This document shows, in pieces, positions 20,225 through 29,321 of a stretch of DNA of 64,000 bases (position 1 is the stretch's first letter; each line of letters begins with the position of its first letter). Under the pieces are notes generated by a model, which was given only the letters and a program-made list of their open reading frames with translations, did not search any database and was not told the origin of the DNA. This DNA comes from Aggregicoccus sp. 17bor-14 (GTDB taxonomy: Bacteria > Myxococcota > Myxococcia > Myxococcales > Myxococcaceae): the NCBI RefSeq assembly GCF_009659535.1, contig NZ_VJZZ01000011.1, forward strand, positions 206,023 to 270,022, read 5' to 3'. The translations under genes and the position numbers were made by a program.

Positions 20225-21379
20225 TCAGGCCCCGAGCAGCGAGCGCGCCTGCTTCACCCGGGCGATTGCCTCCTCGGGCGTGCTGCCGGAGGCGGAGATG
20301 TGGCCCATCTTGCGGCCCACGCGCGCCTCGCGCTTGCCGTACAGGTGCAGGCGCACCCCGGGCAGCGCGAGCACCTCCTCGAAGCGCGGGCCGCCCTCGC
20401 GCAGCCAGATCTCCCCGAGCAGGTTCACGATGACCGCGGGGCGCACGACCTCGACCGAGCCCAGCGGCAGGTTGCACACCGCGCGCACCGCCTGCTCGAA
20501 CTGGCTGGTGAGGCAGGCCACCTCGGTGGAGTGGAAGCTGTTGTGCGGGCGCGGGGCGAGCTCGTTCACGAGCAGGCGGCCGTCCTTGAGCAGGAACATC
20601 TCCACCACCAGCAGGCCCTCGATCTGCAGCGCGTCCGCCATGGCGCGCGCGATCTCCTGCGCGCTCGCCGCGAGCTTCGGATCGAGCTGCCCGGGCAGCA
20701 GGCTCCAGTCCAGGATGCGGTCCTCGTGGTGGTTGTAGGCGGGCGGGTACACCGCCGTCTCGCCGCGCGGGCTGCGGGCCACGAGCACGCTGAGCTCGGC
20801 CTCCAGGTCCAGCGCCGCCTCGGCCACCACGGGGCCTGCGCCCAGCTCCTTCCAGGCGCGCTCCGCCTCGTCCGCCCCCTTCACCGTCACCTGGCCGCGC
20901 CCGTCGTAGCCGCCCTCGCTGCTCTTGACGAAGCAGCGGCCGCCCAGCGCCGCGATCGCGGAAGCGAGCTCCTCGGCGCTCTTCGCCTCGCGCCAGGGCC
21001 CCTGGGGAAAGCCCCCCTTCGCGATCCACGCGCGCTGCCGGCCGCGGTGCTGCACCACCTCGAGCACGCTCGCGCCCGGGCGCATGGGGGCGTGCTGGGC
21101 CACGGCGCGCAGGGTGGAGAGTGGGATCTTCTCGATCTCCAGCGTCACCACGTCGCAGGCGCGCGCCATGCGCACCGCCTCGTGCGCATCCGAGAAGGGC
21201 GCCGTGTAGCACTGGTCCACGACGAAGCGCGACGAGCAGGCGGGATCCGGGTCCAGCGTCTGCACCTGGTAGCCCAGCGTGCGCGCCGCGAGCGCCATCA
21301 TCCGCCCGAGCTGTCCGCCGCCCAGGATGCCCAGGGTGCCGCCGGGGGGGACCACGGCCTGGCCATTCGGCGCGCTCAC
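20225..21379 (-). CDS. purK: N5-carboxyaminoimidazole ribonucleotide synthase PurK
   Basis: An ATP-grasp enzyme of de novo purine synthesis that converts AIR and bicarbonate to N5-CAIR. The 384 residues start with the nucleotide-binding [13 protein letters not shown], and contain [14 protein letters not shown] and the ATP-grasp metal site [14 protein letters not shown]. The ATG overlaps the purE stop by four bases (ATGA), showing coupled translation. Confidence 0.95.
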   Translation of the reverse strand: MSAPNGQAVVPPGGTLGILGGGQLGRMMALAARTLGYQVQTLDPDPACSSRFVVDQCYTAPFSDAHEAVRMARACDVVTLEIEKIPLSTLRAVAQHAPMRPGASVLEVVQHRGRQRAWIAKGGFPQGPWREAKSAEELASAIAALGGRCFVKSSEGGYDGRGQVTVKGADEAERAWKELGAGPVVAEAALDLEAELSVLVARSPRGETAVYPPAYNHHEDRILDWSLLPGQLDPKLAASAQEIARAMADALQIEGLLVVEMFLLKDGRLLVNELAPRPHNSFHSTEVACLTSQFEQAVRAVCNLPLGSVEVVRPAVIVNLLGEIWLREGGPRFEEVLALPGVRLHLYGKREARVGRKMGHISASGSTPEEAIARVKQARSLLGA

Positions 21380-21873
21380 GCGAGCTCCTTCTCGCGCAGC
21401 ACCTCATCCGTGCGCGCCTTGCGGAAGGCCGCGAGCCGCTCGCGCAGCTCGGGGTACTTCAGCGCGAGGATGGCCGCCGCGTGCAGGGCCGCGTTCGCCG
21501 CGCCCGGCTTGCCGATGGCCTGCGTGCCCACCGGGATGCCCTTGGGCATCTGCACGATGGAGAGCAGCGCGTCGAAGCCGTTGAGCACGGTGGTGGGCAT
21601 GGGCACCCCGAGCACCGGCAGCAGGCACTTGGCCGCCACCATGCCGGGCAGGTGCGCGGCGCCGCCGGCCGCCGCGATGATCACCGAGAGGCCGCGCGCC
21701 TCCGCCGTCTCCGCGTACTGGAACATCCAGTCCGGGGTGCGGTGCGCCGAGACGATGCGCACCTCGTGCGGGATGCCGAGCTCCTGCAGGATGTCGATGC
21801 CGGGGCGCAGGAACTCCAGGTCGCTCTTGCCACCCATGATGACGCCCACCCAGGGGGTGCTCGTACCAGCCAT
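21376..21873 (-). CDS. purE: N5-CAIR mutase PurE
   Basis: Class I PurE converting N5-CAIR to CAIR. The 165 residues contain [16 protein letters not shown] and [14 protein letters not shown], all active-site blocks of the family. A GAGG ribosome site precedes the ATG. It is first in the operon with purK and ybaK, behind the promoter at 21913-21941. Confidence 0.96.
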   Translation of the reverse strand: MAGTSTPWVGVIMGGKSDLEFLRPGIDILQELGIPHEVRIVSAHRTPDWMFQYAETAEARGLSVIIAAAGGAAHLPGMVAAKCLLPVLGVPMPTTVLNGFDALLSIVQMPKGIPVGTQAIGKPGAANAALHAAAILALKYPELRERLAAFRKARTDEVLREKELA

Positions 21874-21912
21874 GTCCCAATCCTCGCTTCCGTGCGACGG
21901 GAGAGGCAGGCG

Positions 21913-21941
21913 GAGATAGGTTTTCCCCCCGGAAGGGTCAA
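21913..21941 (-). promoter_or_regulatory. Sigma-70-type promoter of purE-purK-ybaK
   Basis: On the minus strand TTGACC (21941-21936) is followed, after exactly 17 bases, by TATCTC (21918-21913). The predicted start near 21906 leaves a leader of about 33 nt with a ribosome site before the purE ATG. No purine riboswitch fits in this short leader. Confidence 0.6.
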
Positions 21942-21965
21942 TGAGAATGCGTGGGCCCTGCCGCC

Positions 21966-23372
21966 TCAGTAGGTGGAGCCCACCCGCCCGTAGCCCTTGC
22001 GCGCCTTGGAGCGGGCCGCCTTCACCGCGCTGCCCACGGCCGCGCCGTCCTCGGCCCGCTCCATCTGCGCCGCCACCTCCTCCTGCGCGACCACGTCCGC
22101 GGCCACCGCCGCGGGGCTCGCCACCGCGCCCGCCTGCTGGAAGAGCGACTGGTTGGCCTGCAGCAGGCCGCGCGCCTCGTCCTTGCGCCCTTCGCCCAGC
22201 GCCTGGGCCGCGCGCTCGAGGTTCTGCGCCGCGCGCGCCCGGGTGGCCAGCACCGTGGCCTCCTTGTCCTGGCGCGCGAGCACCTCCTCGGCGCGGTCCG
22301 TCACCTGCGCCTGCAGCGCCACCGCCACCTCGCGCGCCGCCCCTTCCCCCTGCAGGTCCGCGTAGCGCAGCCGCAGCCCGGCCACCGCGAGCGGCGTCCC
22401 CGGGCGCGCGCCCTTCACCCGCACCCGCGCCACCACGCGCTCGAGCTGGCCCGCGCTGAAGTCCGGCAGCCGCACGCGCACGCTGCGGCCCTGCATCTCA
22501 CTCGCGTAGCCCAGCACCTCGTCGAGCTGCACGCCCTCGGGCAGCTCGAAGGCCAGCTCCACGTCGCGCGCCACCGCGGTGGTCGCCTGCTGCAGGTCGC
22601 GCTCGAAGAGGGTGGCGAGCTGGCGCGCGTCCTCGAGGAAGCCGTAGGCCCCCGCGCCCGTCTCCGCGAGCCCCTGCATGAGGCGCTCGTCGTAGTCGCT
22701 GCCCACGCCGATGGCGCTCAGGGTGAGCCCCTGGCCCGAGCGCAGGCCACGCACCTGCTGCAGCAGCGCGGCCGCGTCCGTGAGCCCCTCCGTGGGCTGG
22801 CCGTCGCTCACCAGGATGAGCCGGCGCACGCCGCCCTGCACCGGCGCGAGCTGCTGGGCGGCGCGCGCGAGCCCCGCCGAGATGTTGGTGCCCCCGTCGT
22901 CCACGAGCGCGTCGATGTAGCGCTCCATGCGCTCGCGGTTCTCGGGCGTCGCGGCGAGCAGCGGCAGGCCCCGCACGTCCGAGCCGTAGTCCACCAACGC
23001 CAGCCGGTCCTCGGGCCCCAGCAGGGAGACGAGGTGGTGCGCGGCGCGGCGCGCCTGGGCGAGCTTCTCGCCCGCCATGGAGCCGGAGCGGTCGATGACC
23101 AGCGCGAGGCTCACCGGGCTGCGGCGGGTGCCGGGCACCTTCGCCCCCTGCACGTCCACCGTGAGGTAGAGCTCGGAGGCGCCCACGGGCAGCACCGGGT
23201 GCGAGAGGCGGCCGCTGAGCCGCAGCGTGCCCTCGCCACTCGAGGCCGAAGCCGGTACCGCTGCGGCAGGTGGGATGGGGGAGGGAGCCGCGGCGCGCCG
23301 GGGCAGGCCGAGCACCAGTGCGCTCAGGGCGAGCCCGACGGCGAGGGAGACGAAGAGGAGGGTGCGGTTCAT
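21966..23372 (-). CDS. Membrane-anchored von Willebrand factor A protein
   Basis: 468 residues. An N-terminal signal anchor is followed by a VWA domain (about 87-270) with the complete MIDAS start DRSGS at 94-98 and the downstream Thr in DDGGTNIS. A beta-rich domain and a Gln/Ala-rich helical tail follow. It resembles the VIT/VWA or BatA-like proteins common in myxobacteria, which take part in metal-dependent protein contacts at the envelope. The start has AGGAG seven bases upstream. It is downstream of the cglC-like gene on the same strand (69-base gap). Confidence 0.8.
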   Translation of the reverse strand: MNRTLLFVSLAVGLALSALVLGLPRRAAAPSPIPPAAAVPASASSGEGTLRLSGRLSHPVLPVGASELYLTVDVQGAKVPGTRRSPVSLALVIDRSGSMAGEKLAQARRAAHHLVSLLGPEDRLALVDYGSDVRGLPLLAATPENRERMERYIDALVDDGGTNISAGLARAAQQLAPVQGGVRRLILVSDGQPTEGLTDAAALLQQVRGLRSGQGLTLSAIGVGSDYDERLMQGLAETGAGAYGFLEDARQLATLFERDLQQATTAVARDVELAFELPEGVQLDEVLGYASEMQGRSVRVRLPDFSAGQLERVVARVRVKGARPGTPLAVAGLRLRYADLQGEGAAREVAVALQAQVTDRAEEVLARQDKEATVLATRARAAQNLERAAQALGEGRKDEARGLLQANQSLFQQAGAVASPAAVAADVVAQEEVAAQMERAEDGAAVGSAVKAARSKARKGYGRVGSTY

Positions 23373-23441
23373 GGCGGGGCTCCTGGCGACGAGGAACCCC
23401 GCTGTGCACGCACGAGCGGCGAAAAGGATCTACGCCGGGAG

Positions 23442-23945
23442 CTAGGAGCCCGCGTCCACGACCGGCGGCGCGCCCGCGCAGAAGTACGGGTTCGTGTTCT
23501 CGCCGAAGGTGTTGCGGTAGGCGGCCGGGTCCTCCTGGCGCAGCCGGTCCAGCGTGGTCTGGTCGAGCAGGAGCGCGCGGCACTCCATGCGCTCCTTCAG
23601 GTCGGCCGAGGCCTCACCGGAGACCGTGTCGCAGGTGGCGCCCCCCGGGATGCAGGCCTCGCTGCAGTAGCCGGTGGCCGGGTCGTTCGGGCCGCCGACG
23701 ACGGGGGAGTCCTTGTCGTGGACGCAGATCAGCTCCACGCAGTCCGACGCGCCGAAGGAGATGAAGTCCTGGCCCGCGACCAGCTCGGAGTTGAGCACCA
23801 CGGCGAAGGGCGCGACGCCGTTGGGGTCCTTCTTCACCAGCTGGCACTTCTTGCCGATCTCGGTGGAGTCGGTGCAGGCGGTGAGGAGCAGGGGAGAGAG
23901 GATCAGCGCACCGAGCGTGCGGACCAGGAGCGAGCGGCGGGGCAT
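23442..23945 (-). CDS. cglC: CglC/GltK-like gliding motility lipoprotein
   Basis: A 167-residue protein with signal peptide and lipobox (LLTAC, Cys near 24), followed by a small domain with eight further Cys that could form four disulfides. It is divergent from gltB with 230 bases between. In M. xanthus a lipoprotein known as CglC/GltK/AgmO is encoded beside gltB-gltA-gltC and belongs to the outer-membrane part of the Agl-Glt machine. I assign it from size, Cys pattern and position, so the name is likely but not proven. The ATG at 23945 directly precedes the signal peptide. Confidence 0.65.
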   Translation of the reverse strand: MPRRSLLVRTLGALILSPLLLTACTDSTEIGKKCQLVKKDPNGVAPFAVVLNSELVAGQDFISFGASDCVELICVHDKDSPVVGGPNDPATGYCSEACIPGGATCDTVSGEASADLKERMECRALLLDQTTLDRLRQEDPAAYRNTFGENTNPYFCAGAPPVVDAGS

Positions 23946-24079
23946 CGACGGGCCTCGAAAGGGAACGAACACGGCCGCGCACGCTATCACACGCGGGAGG
24001 TGCGCCAAGCGCTGCCGCCATTGCCAGAATTTTCGATCTCGCGTCTGCAAGACGCACCTTTTGCCACCTCTTTTGCACG

Positions 24080-24109
24080 TTGCTGGACTTCGATCCGGGC
24101 CGCTAGAGT
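24080..24109 (+). promoter_or_regulatory. Possible promoter of gltB-gltA-gltC
   Basis: TTGCTG (24080-24085) and TAGAGT (24104-24109) are separated by 18 bases. This would start transcription near 24116 and give a leader of about 60 nt before gltB. The -35 match is weak. The region around it (23995-24125) is A/T-richer than its surroundings, as expected for the divergent control region. Confidence 0.35.
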
Positions 24110-24175
24110 GCGGACGTTTTTTGCCCGCGGTCCCTCGGCGGAAAGCGCGCCTCTCCACAGCATGGAGCCCTGGAT

Positions 24176-25033
24176 TTGAACCGCCCTCTCATCACGTTGC
24201 TCGCGCTGTGCCTGCTGTCGGCACCGGCGCTCGCTCAGAACGATCCAGGCATGGGCCTGGACCTCACGCAGGATGCCAAGGAGCCCGCGAAGCAGGACGA
24301 GGCCCCGCCCGCGCCGCCGAAGGACGTGCCCAGCGTGGCCGCGCCGGCGCAGACCGAGCGCTCGCCGGACGCGGACCGCGAGATCACCCAGGACGACCGG
24401 GTGAAGAGCGTGCAGCGCAAGGTCTATCTGAAGAAGGGACGCTTCGAGCTCGCGCCCTTCGTCAGCGTCTCCGTCAACGACCCGTACTACACCAAGTACG
24501 GCGGGGCGCTGCGCGGCGCCTACTACCTGGCGGACTCGCTCGCCATCGCGGGGCGCTTCTCGTTGATGCAGTCCACGGGCACCGACGACGTGGTCTCGGC
24601 CAAGCGCACCTTCGGCAGCCGCATCTTCAACTCGGTGCCCAAGTGGTCGGCCATGGGTGACGTGGAGTGGAGCCCGCTCTACGGCAAGGTGGCCTTCTTC
24701 AACTCCATCCTCCACCTGGATGCGTACCTGCTCGCCGGCGCGGGCGTGGTGAACACCGAGGCGAGCGCGCTGCCGGAGATCGGCGTGCAGATCCCCGCCG
24801 GTGGCACCGTGGACGACGTCGCCAAGCGCGGCCCCCGCATCGCCGGCGACCTGGGCGTGGGCGCCCGCTTCGTCGCCAAGGACTTCCTCGCCTTCAACGT
24901 GGCGCTGATCAACACCACCTACGTCGACCAGCCCAAGGGCAGCACCAAGGGCTCGACCCAGAACCTCATGACCCTCAATGCTGGCGTCTCGATCTTCTTC
25001 CCGTTCCACTCGACGGGCCGGGAGGCCGAATGA
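24176..25033 (+). CDS. gltB: Gliding motility outer-membrane protein GltB
   Basis: A 285-residue protein with a signal peptide (about 1-20), a Pro/Ala/Asp-rich linker holding GLDLTQ at 27-32, and a beta-barrel-like domain from about 80 that opens YLKKGRFELAPFVSVSVND and ends in an aromatic strand. It is part of the outer-membrane module of the Agl-Glt gliding machine. It starts with TTG, since no in-frame ATG or GTG precedes the signal peptide. The barrel is clearly paralogous to GltA, encoded next with an ATGA overlap. Confidence 0.8.
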   Translation: MNRPLITLLALCLLSAPALAQNDPGMGLDLTQDAKEPAKQDEAPPAPPKDVPSVAAPAQTERSPDADREITQDDRVKSVQRKVYLKKGRFELAPFVSVSVNDPYYTKYGGALRGAYYLADSLAIAGRFSLMQSTGTDDVVSAKRTFGSRIFNSVPKWSAMGDVEWSPLYGKVAFFNSILHLDAYLLAGAGVVNTEASALPEIGVQIPAGGTVDDVAKRGPRIAGDLGVGARFVAKDFLAFNVALINTTYVDQPKGSTKGSTQNLMTLNAGVSIFFPFHSTGREAE

Positions 25034-25839
25034 GCCCGCGGCTGCGCTCTGTTCCGGCGGCGCTCGCGCTGCTGCTCTCGATCCTCGTGCCCCTGCGCGC
25101 GCACGCGCAGGACAAGGACCAGCCCACGGCGTCTCCGAGCTCGTCGGAGTCCGAGGCCGGTGACGTCTCCGAGGTGGACAAGGATGCCCAGGGGCCGCTG
25201 CGCGAGCGGATCCGCCCGGTGTCCGGCAACCTCTTCCTGCGCAAGGGGCGCTTCGAGCTCAGCCCCTCGGTGGGCGTCTCGATGCGCGACGCCTTCTATA
25301 CGAAGTACCTCCTCGGCGGGACGCTGACCTACCACCCGCTCGAGACGCTGGGCATCGGGCTGCGCGCTGCGTACTCGGTGCCGGTGGTCTCCGGCTCCGC
25401 GCAGATCTGCTCCTTCGAGGCGGACCAGCGCGGCTGCCGCAAGCCCACCGAGGAGGAGCTCAACCGCGGCGGCCTGGGCAACCTGCGCCTGCTGGCGGGC
25501 GTGGATCTGCAGTGGGCGCCCATCTACGGCAAGCTCTCGCTGCTCTCCTCGTACTTCGCCCACTTCGACATGTACGGCATCGCGGGCGCGAGCCTGGTGC
25601 AGTACCGCGGCCCCACCCCGAACACCGAGTCGCAGGTCCAGGACTACTGGACCCCGGGCGGCAACGTGGGCGTGGGCTTCCACTTCTTCCTCACGCGCTC
25701 CATCACGCTGCGCACCGAGCTGCGGGACCTGATCTACGTGGAGAAGGTCCGCTTCGCGGGTGACACCAGCTTGCGCAACCAGCTGCTCTTCGAGCTGGGC
25801 GTCTCCTTCTTCTTCCCCAGCACCACGCCCGAGTCATGA
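25030..25839 (+). CDS. gltA: Gliding motility outer-membrane protein GltA
   Basis: A 269-residue beta-barrel-like protein with a signal peptide (about 1-23) and a Ser/Asp/Glu-rich linker. The barrel opens FLRKGRFELSPSVGVSMRD, nearly the same phrase as in GltB. A short segment with two Cys (QICSFEADQRGC) is probably a surface loop. The last residues FELGVSFFFP form a typical terminal strand. It overlaps gltB and gltC by four bases on each side, so the three are one translation-coupled unit. Confidence 0.8.
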   Translation: MSPRLRSVPAALALLLSILVPLRAHAQDKDQPTASPSSSESEAGDVSEVDKDAQGPLRERIRPVSGNLFLRKGRFELSPSVGVSMRDAFYTKYLLGGTLTYHPLETLGIGLRAAYSVPVVSGSAQICSFEADQRGCRKPTEEELNRGGLGNLRLLAGVDLQWAPIYGKLSLLSSYFAHFDMYGIAGASLVQYRGPTPNTESQVQDYWTPGGNVGVGFHFFLTRSITLRTELRDLIYVEKVRFAGDTSLRNQLLFELGVSFFFPSTTPES

Positions 25840-27878
25840 ACCGACTGAACCGGATCCTCCGCGTCGCTCTCGTCGGGCTCGCCCTCACCTGGGCCCTGCC
25901 CGCGCCGGCCCAGAGCTTCGAGGGCCTCGACACCACCGAGACCAAGCCCAAGAAGAAGAAGGGCAAGAAGAAGAAGACCACCGACAGCTCGACGGACAGC
26001 ACCAGCAGCAGCTCGGGCTCGAAGCACTCCAAGCGCAAGGGCAAGTCCACGTCCAAGTCGACGGCCACGTCGACCGAGGCTCCGGCGGAGGCCGCGCCTG
26101 CCGCCCCGGCTCCGGCCGCTGCGCCGGGCAAGTCCGCCGCGCCCGTCACGCCCGCGCCCGCCCCCTCCATGACGCAGGGGCTGGACCTCACCCAGCCCGA
26201 GCCGCCGAAGGCGGCGCAGAAGCCCGCGCCCACCACCACCTTCGAGGCGCTGGACGTGTCCGGCAAGAGCGGGGACCGCCAGAAGCTGGACGCGGCCATC
26301 TCGCTGTTCCGCGACGAGAAGTACGAGCAGGCCTCGATGGCCGCCTACGAGCTGATGAAGGACCCGAAGGTGGCGGACCTGCACCTCGAGGCCCAGTACG
26401 TGCTCGCCAAGAGCCTGTACCGCATGGGGCTCTACCACTCGAGCCTCGGCGAGTTCTCCAAGATCCTCGCGCGCGGCCCCTCGTCCAAGTTCTTCAAGAG
26501 CAGCCTGGAGTGGCTGTTCTTCATCAGCCGCAAGACGAAGAACGAGACCGTCATCCTGGACGAGATCGCCAAGTACGCGAACAGCGAGTTCCCGGAGAAG
26601 TTCCGCAACGAGTTCCGCTACCTGCTCGCGCGCTACCACTTCGTGCGCGGCCGCGCGCTGGACCAGGTGGGCCAGAAGGGCGAGGCGGACAAGAGCTTCG
26701 ACGAGGTGAAGCGGCTCGCGCTGATCATCCCGCGCTCGGATCCGTTCTACCCGCGCGCCAAGTACCTCGAGGGGCTCGCGTACTTCCGCGCCGGCAGCCA
26801 GGTGAAGGACCCGGCGCAGAAGCGCACGGACCCGAACTTCCGCGCCTCCATCGAGAGCATGAAGGAGGTCATCCGCCTCACGCGGCCCGGCACCAAGACG
26901 GGCGAGGAGGCGAAGCTGGACCAGAGCCTTCGCGAGCTCGCGTTCATGCAGCTGGCGCGCACGCACTACGGCCTGCAGCAGAACCGCTTCGCCATCTTCT
27001 ACTTCAACAAGGTGGAGCGCGGCGGCAACCAGTGGCTCGAGAGCCTCTTCGAGAGCAGCTGGGCCAACTACCGCGTGGGCCAGTACGAGCAGGCGCTCGG
27101 TAACCTCATCACCCTGAGCAGCCCCTTCTTCCGCGAGGAGTACTTCCCCGAGGCGCTGATCCTCAAGGCGGTCATCTACTACGAGAACTGCCGCTACCGG
27201 GAGAGCACCCTCATCCTCGAGGACTTCGAGCGCATCTACCTGCCGGTGCACGACCAGCTCGAGCTCATCGCCAACAAGCAGATGGACCCGGCCGAGTACT
27301 ACGGCATCCTCGCGGACATCCAGAAGAAGAACCGCGAGGCGCAGGCGAGCAACGCGCCCAAGAACTCCACGGACGTCATCCTGGAGCGCATCCTGCGGCT
27401 CGCCCTCACCGACCAGGACCTGAAGAAGACCAACGACTCCATCCTCGAGCTGGAGTCCGAGATGGACTCCTTCGGCGAGAAGCCGGACACCTTCAAGTAC
27501 TCGGAGCTCTCCAAGAGCCTCATCGAGGGGCTCAAGGTGCAGCGCTCGGAGCTGGTGAACAAGGCCGGCATCATGGCCAAGGGCAAGCTGGAGACCGAGC
27601 TCGCGGCGCTCAAGCAGCTGCTGGCCAACGGCCTGCGCATCAAGTTCGAGACGACCACCAAGGAGAAGGAGTTCCTCGAGGAGCAGCTCAAGGCGGGCGG
27701 CCGCACCGCGATCGTCAAGAGCTACAAGTACTCGGTGGCCGTGGCGGACGACCAGCTCTACTGGCCATTCGAGGGCGAGTACTGGCGCGACGAGCTGGGC
27801 ACCTACCAGTACACGCTCACCAAGGGCTGCATCGACCGCGACCGCGCAAACCGCACCGTGCCGGCCAGCGCGCAGTAG
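25836..27878 (+). CDS. gltC: Gliding motility periplasmic TPR protein GltC
   Basis: 680 residues. After the signal peptide (about 1-26) comes a low-complexity region: a Lys cluster (about 38-48), Ser/Thr-rich and Ala/Pro-rich stretches. Three copies of a short motif sit inside it (FEGLDTT at 28-34, GLDLTQ at 115-120, FEALDVS at 136-142). From about 150 onward it is a helical TPR-like solenoid that ends without a membrane segment. It is the periplasmic component that contacts GltA and GltB in M. xanthus. A strong hairpin ends the operon 31 bases after its stop. Confidence 0.82.
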   Translation: MNRLNRILRVALVGLALTWALPAPAQSFEGLDTTETKPKKKKGKKKKTTDSSTDSTSSSSGSKHSKRKGKSTSKSTATSTEAPAEAAPAAPAPAAAPGKSAAPVTPAPAPSMTQGLDLTQPEPPKAAQKPAPTTTFEALDVSGKSGDRQKLDAAISLFRDEKYEQASMAAYELMKDPKVADLHLEAQYVLAKSLYRMGLYHSSLGEFSKILARGPSSKFFKSSLEWLFFISRKTKNETVILDEIAKYANSEFPEKFRNEFRYLLARYHFVRGRALDQVGQKGEADKSFDEVKRLALIIPRSDPFYPRAKYLEGLAYFRAGSQVKDPAQKRTDPNFRASIESMKEVIRLTRPGTKTGEEAKLDQSLRELAFMQLARTHYGLQQNRFAIFYFNKVERGGNQWLESLFESSWANYRVGQYEQALGNLITLSSPFFREEYFPEALILKAVIYYENCRYRESTLILEDFERIYLPVHDQLELIANKQMDPAEYYGILADIQKKNREAQASNAPKNSTDVILERILRLALTDQDLKKTNDSILELESEMDSFGEKPDTFKYSELSKSLIEGLKVQRSELVNKAGIMAKGKLETELAALKQLLANGLRIKFETTTKEKEFLEEQLKAGGRTAIVKSYKYSVAVADDQLYWPFEGEYWRDELGTYQYTLTKGCIDRDRANRTVPASAQ

Positions 27879-27908
27879 TAGGCTCCGGCGCCGCGAGCGC
27901 CCGCTTCC

Positions 27909-27942
27909 GGGCCGCCCCTCCCCACGAAGGAGGTGGCGGCCC
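27909..27942 (+). terminator. Hairpin after gltC, probable operon terminator
   Basis: GGGCCGCC plus CCTCC pair with GGAGG plus GGCGGCCC around a 7-base loop, giving 13 bp with one bulged T. Only a weak T-containing tail follows, so termination may need Rho. The hairpin includes an apparent ribosome site and GTG at 27933, which argues against that GTG as a start. Confidence 0.6.
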
Positions 27943-27983
27943 GGTTCGTTCCAGGGGCCACAGAGAAAGGGCAGGGCGCCGGG

Positions 27984-29300
27984 GTGGGTCACGAGGCACA
28001 GCGGGAGCAGGGGGCGGCGCCGGGCTCGCTCGGGGTCATCTTCAGCATCGTGGCGCTGGACCTCATCGGGTTCGGCCTGCTCATCCCGCAGCTGGGCGTG
28101 TACGCGGTGAAGTTCGGCGCCTCGCCCCTGAGCGCGGCGCTGCTCTTGAGCGTGTACTCGCTGATGCAGCTGCTCTTCGCACCCTGGCTCGGGCGCTTGA
28201 GCGACCGCTACGGGCGCAGGCCCGTGCTGCTGGTGAGCCTCGCCGGCAGCCTCGCGGGCTACGTGCTCTTCGCCTTCGCGCACTCGCTGCCGCTGCTCTT
28301 CGTGAGCCGGGTGGTGGACGGGGTGAGCGGGGCGAACATCGCCACCGCGCAGGCCTACGTGGCGGACGTCACCCGGCCCGAGGAGCGCGCGCGCGGCATG
28401 GCGCGCATCGGCATGGCCTTCGGCCTGGGCTTCGTGCTCGGACCCGCGCTGGGCGCGCAGCTGGGCTACTGGGGCGGAAACCTCGCCATCGGCCTCTTCG
28501 CCGCCTCCTTGAGCGGGCTCAACCTGGTCTGGGCCTTCCTGCGCCTGCCCGAGTCGCGCCGCGAGGACAGCGCGCCCGCGCCCCAGCGCACGGTGCGCGG
28601 GGCCTCGGGGCTCCTGCGCCTGCCGGTGGTGGGCGCAGCCCTCGCCCTCTTCCTGCTCTTCCTCACCGCCTTCGCCCAGATGGAGGGCACCTTCTCCGTC
28701 TTCGTCCTCTCGCGCTTCCTCGCGCAGGGCCCCGTGGCGCTCGAGGCAGGGGGCGGCGGCCTCTTCGCGCTGCACGCCCGCGCGCCCGAGGCGCTCCTGC
28801 GCGAGGCGAGCCTGCGCACCGGCTACCTCTTCGCCTTCGTGGGGGTGCTGTCCGCGGCGCTGCAGGGGCTCTACGGGCGCATGGCCGCGCGCGGGCGGCG
28901 CCGGCACGGGGGGAGGGCGGGGCCGGGCGAGGCGGGGCTCGCGGTGGTGGGGCTCGCCGGGGTGACCCTGGGGCTCGCGCTCTTGCCCCTCGCGCCGAGC
29001 TACGCGCTGCTCTTCCTGCCCATGGCGCTGCTCGCGCTGGGCAGCGCGCTGGTGAACCCCTCCTTGAGCGCGCTCGTGTCCCTGCACGCGCCCGCGGGGC
29101 GGCAGGGGGAGGCCCTGGGGGCCTTCCAGGCCTTCGGCTCGCTCGGCCGCATCCTGGGGCCCGCCCTGGGCGGCCTGCTCTTCACGCAGGCGGGGCCCTC
29201 GGCGCCCTACGCGGTGGCGGCGGCCCTGTGTCTGGTGGCCACGGGGGCTGCCCTCCTGCTGCTCGGGCGGGTGAGAATGGGTGGGGCCCGGCGCGGGTGA
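27984..29300 (+). CDS. Major facilitator superfamily transporter
   Basis: About 438 residues with 12 predicted membrane helices in two halves. The MFS signature is in the loop after helix 2 (LGRLSDRYGRRPVLL), and FGLGFVLGPALG in helix 5 resembles the drug/H+ antiporter motif C. It is closest in style to TetA/multidrug exporters; the substrate is unknown. A GTG at 27933 lies in the hairpin with its ribosome site touching the codon, so GTG at 27984 is preferred with moderate certainty. A Gly/Ala-rich insert near the centre (VALEAGGGGLF) lengthens one loop. Confidence 0.8.
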   Translation: MGHEAQREQGAAPGSLGVIFSIVALDLIGFGLLIPQLGVYAVKFGASPLSAALLLSVYSLMQLLFAPWLGRLSDRYGRRPVLLVSLAGSLAGYVLFAFAHSLPLLFVSRVVDGVSGANIATAQAYVADVTRPEERARGMARIGMAFGLGFVLGPALGAQLGYWGGNLAIGLFAASLSGLNLVWAFLRLPESRREDSAPAPQRTVRGASGLLRLPVVGAALALFLLFLTAFAQMEGTFSVFVLSRFLAQGPVALEAGGGGLFALHARAPEALLREASLRTGYLFAFVGVLSAALQGLYGRMAARGRRRHGGRAGPGEAGLAVVGLAGVTLGLALLPLAPSYALLFLPMALLALGSALVNPSLSALVSLHAPAGRQGEALGAFQAFGSLGRILGPALGGLLFTQAGPSAPYAVAAALCLVATGAALLLLGRVRMGGARRG

Positions 29301-29321
29301 GGGCCTAAGATGGGGGGGACC

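Noticed and set aside
27933..27983. GTG at 27933 as the start of the MFS gene
   Set aside because: The GGAGG touches the GTG and both lie in the stem of the gltC hairpin, so a start at 27984 is more likely.
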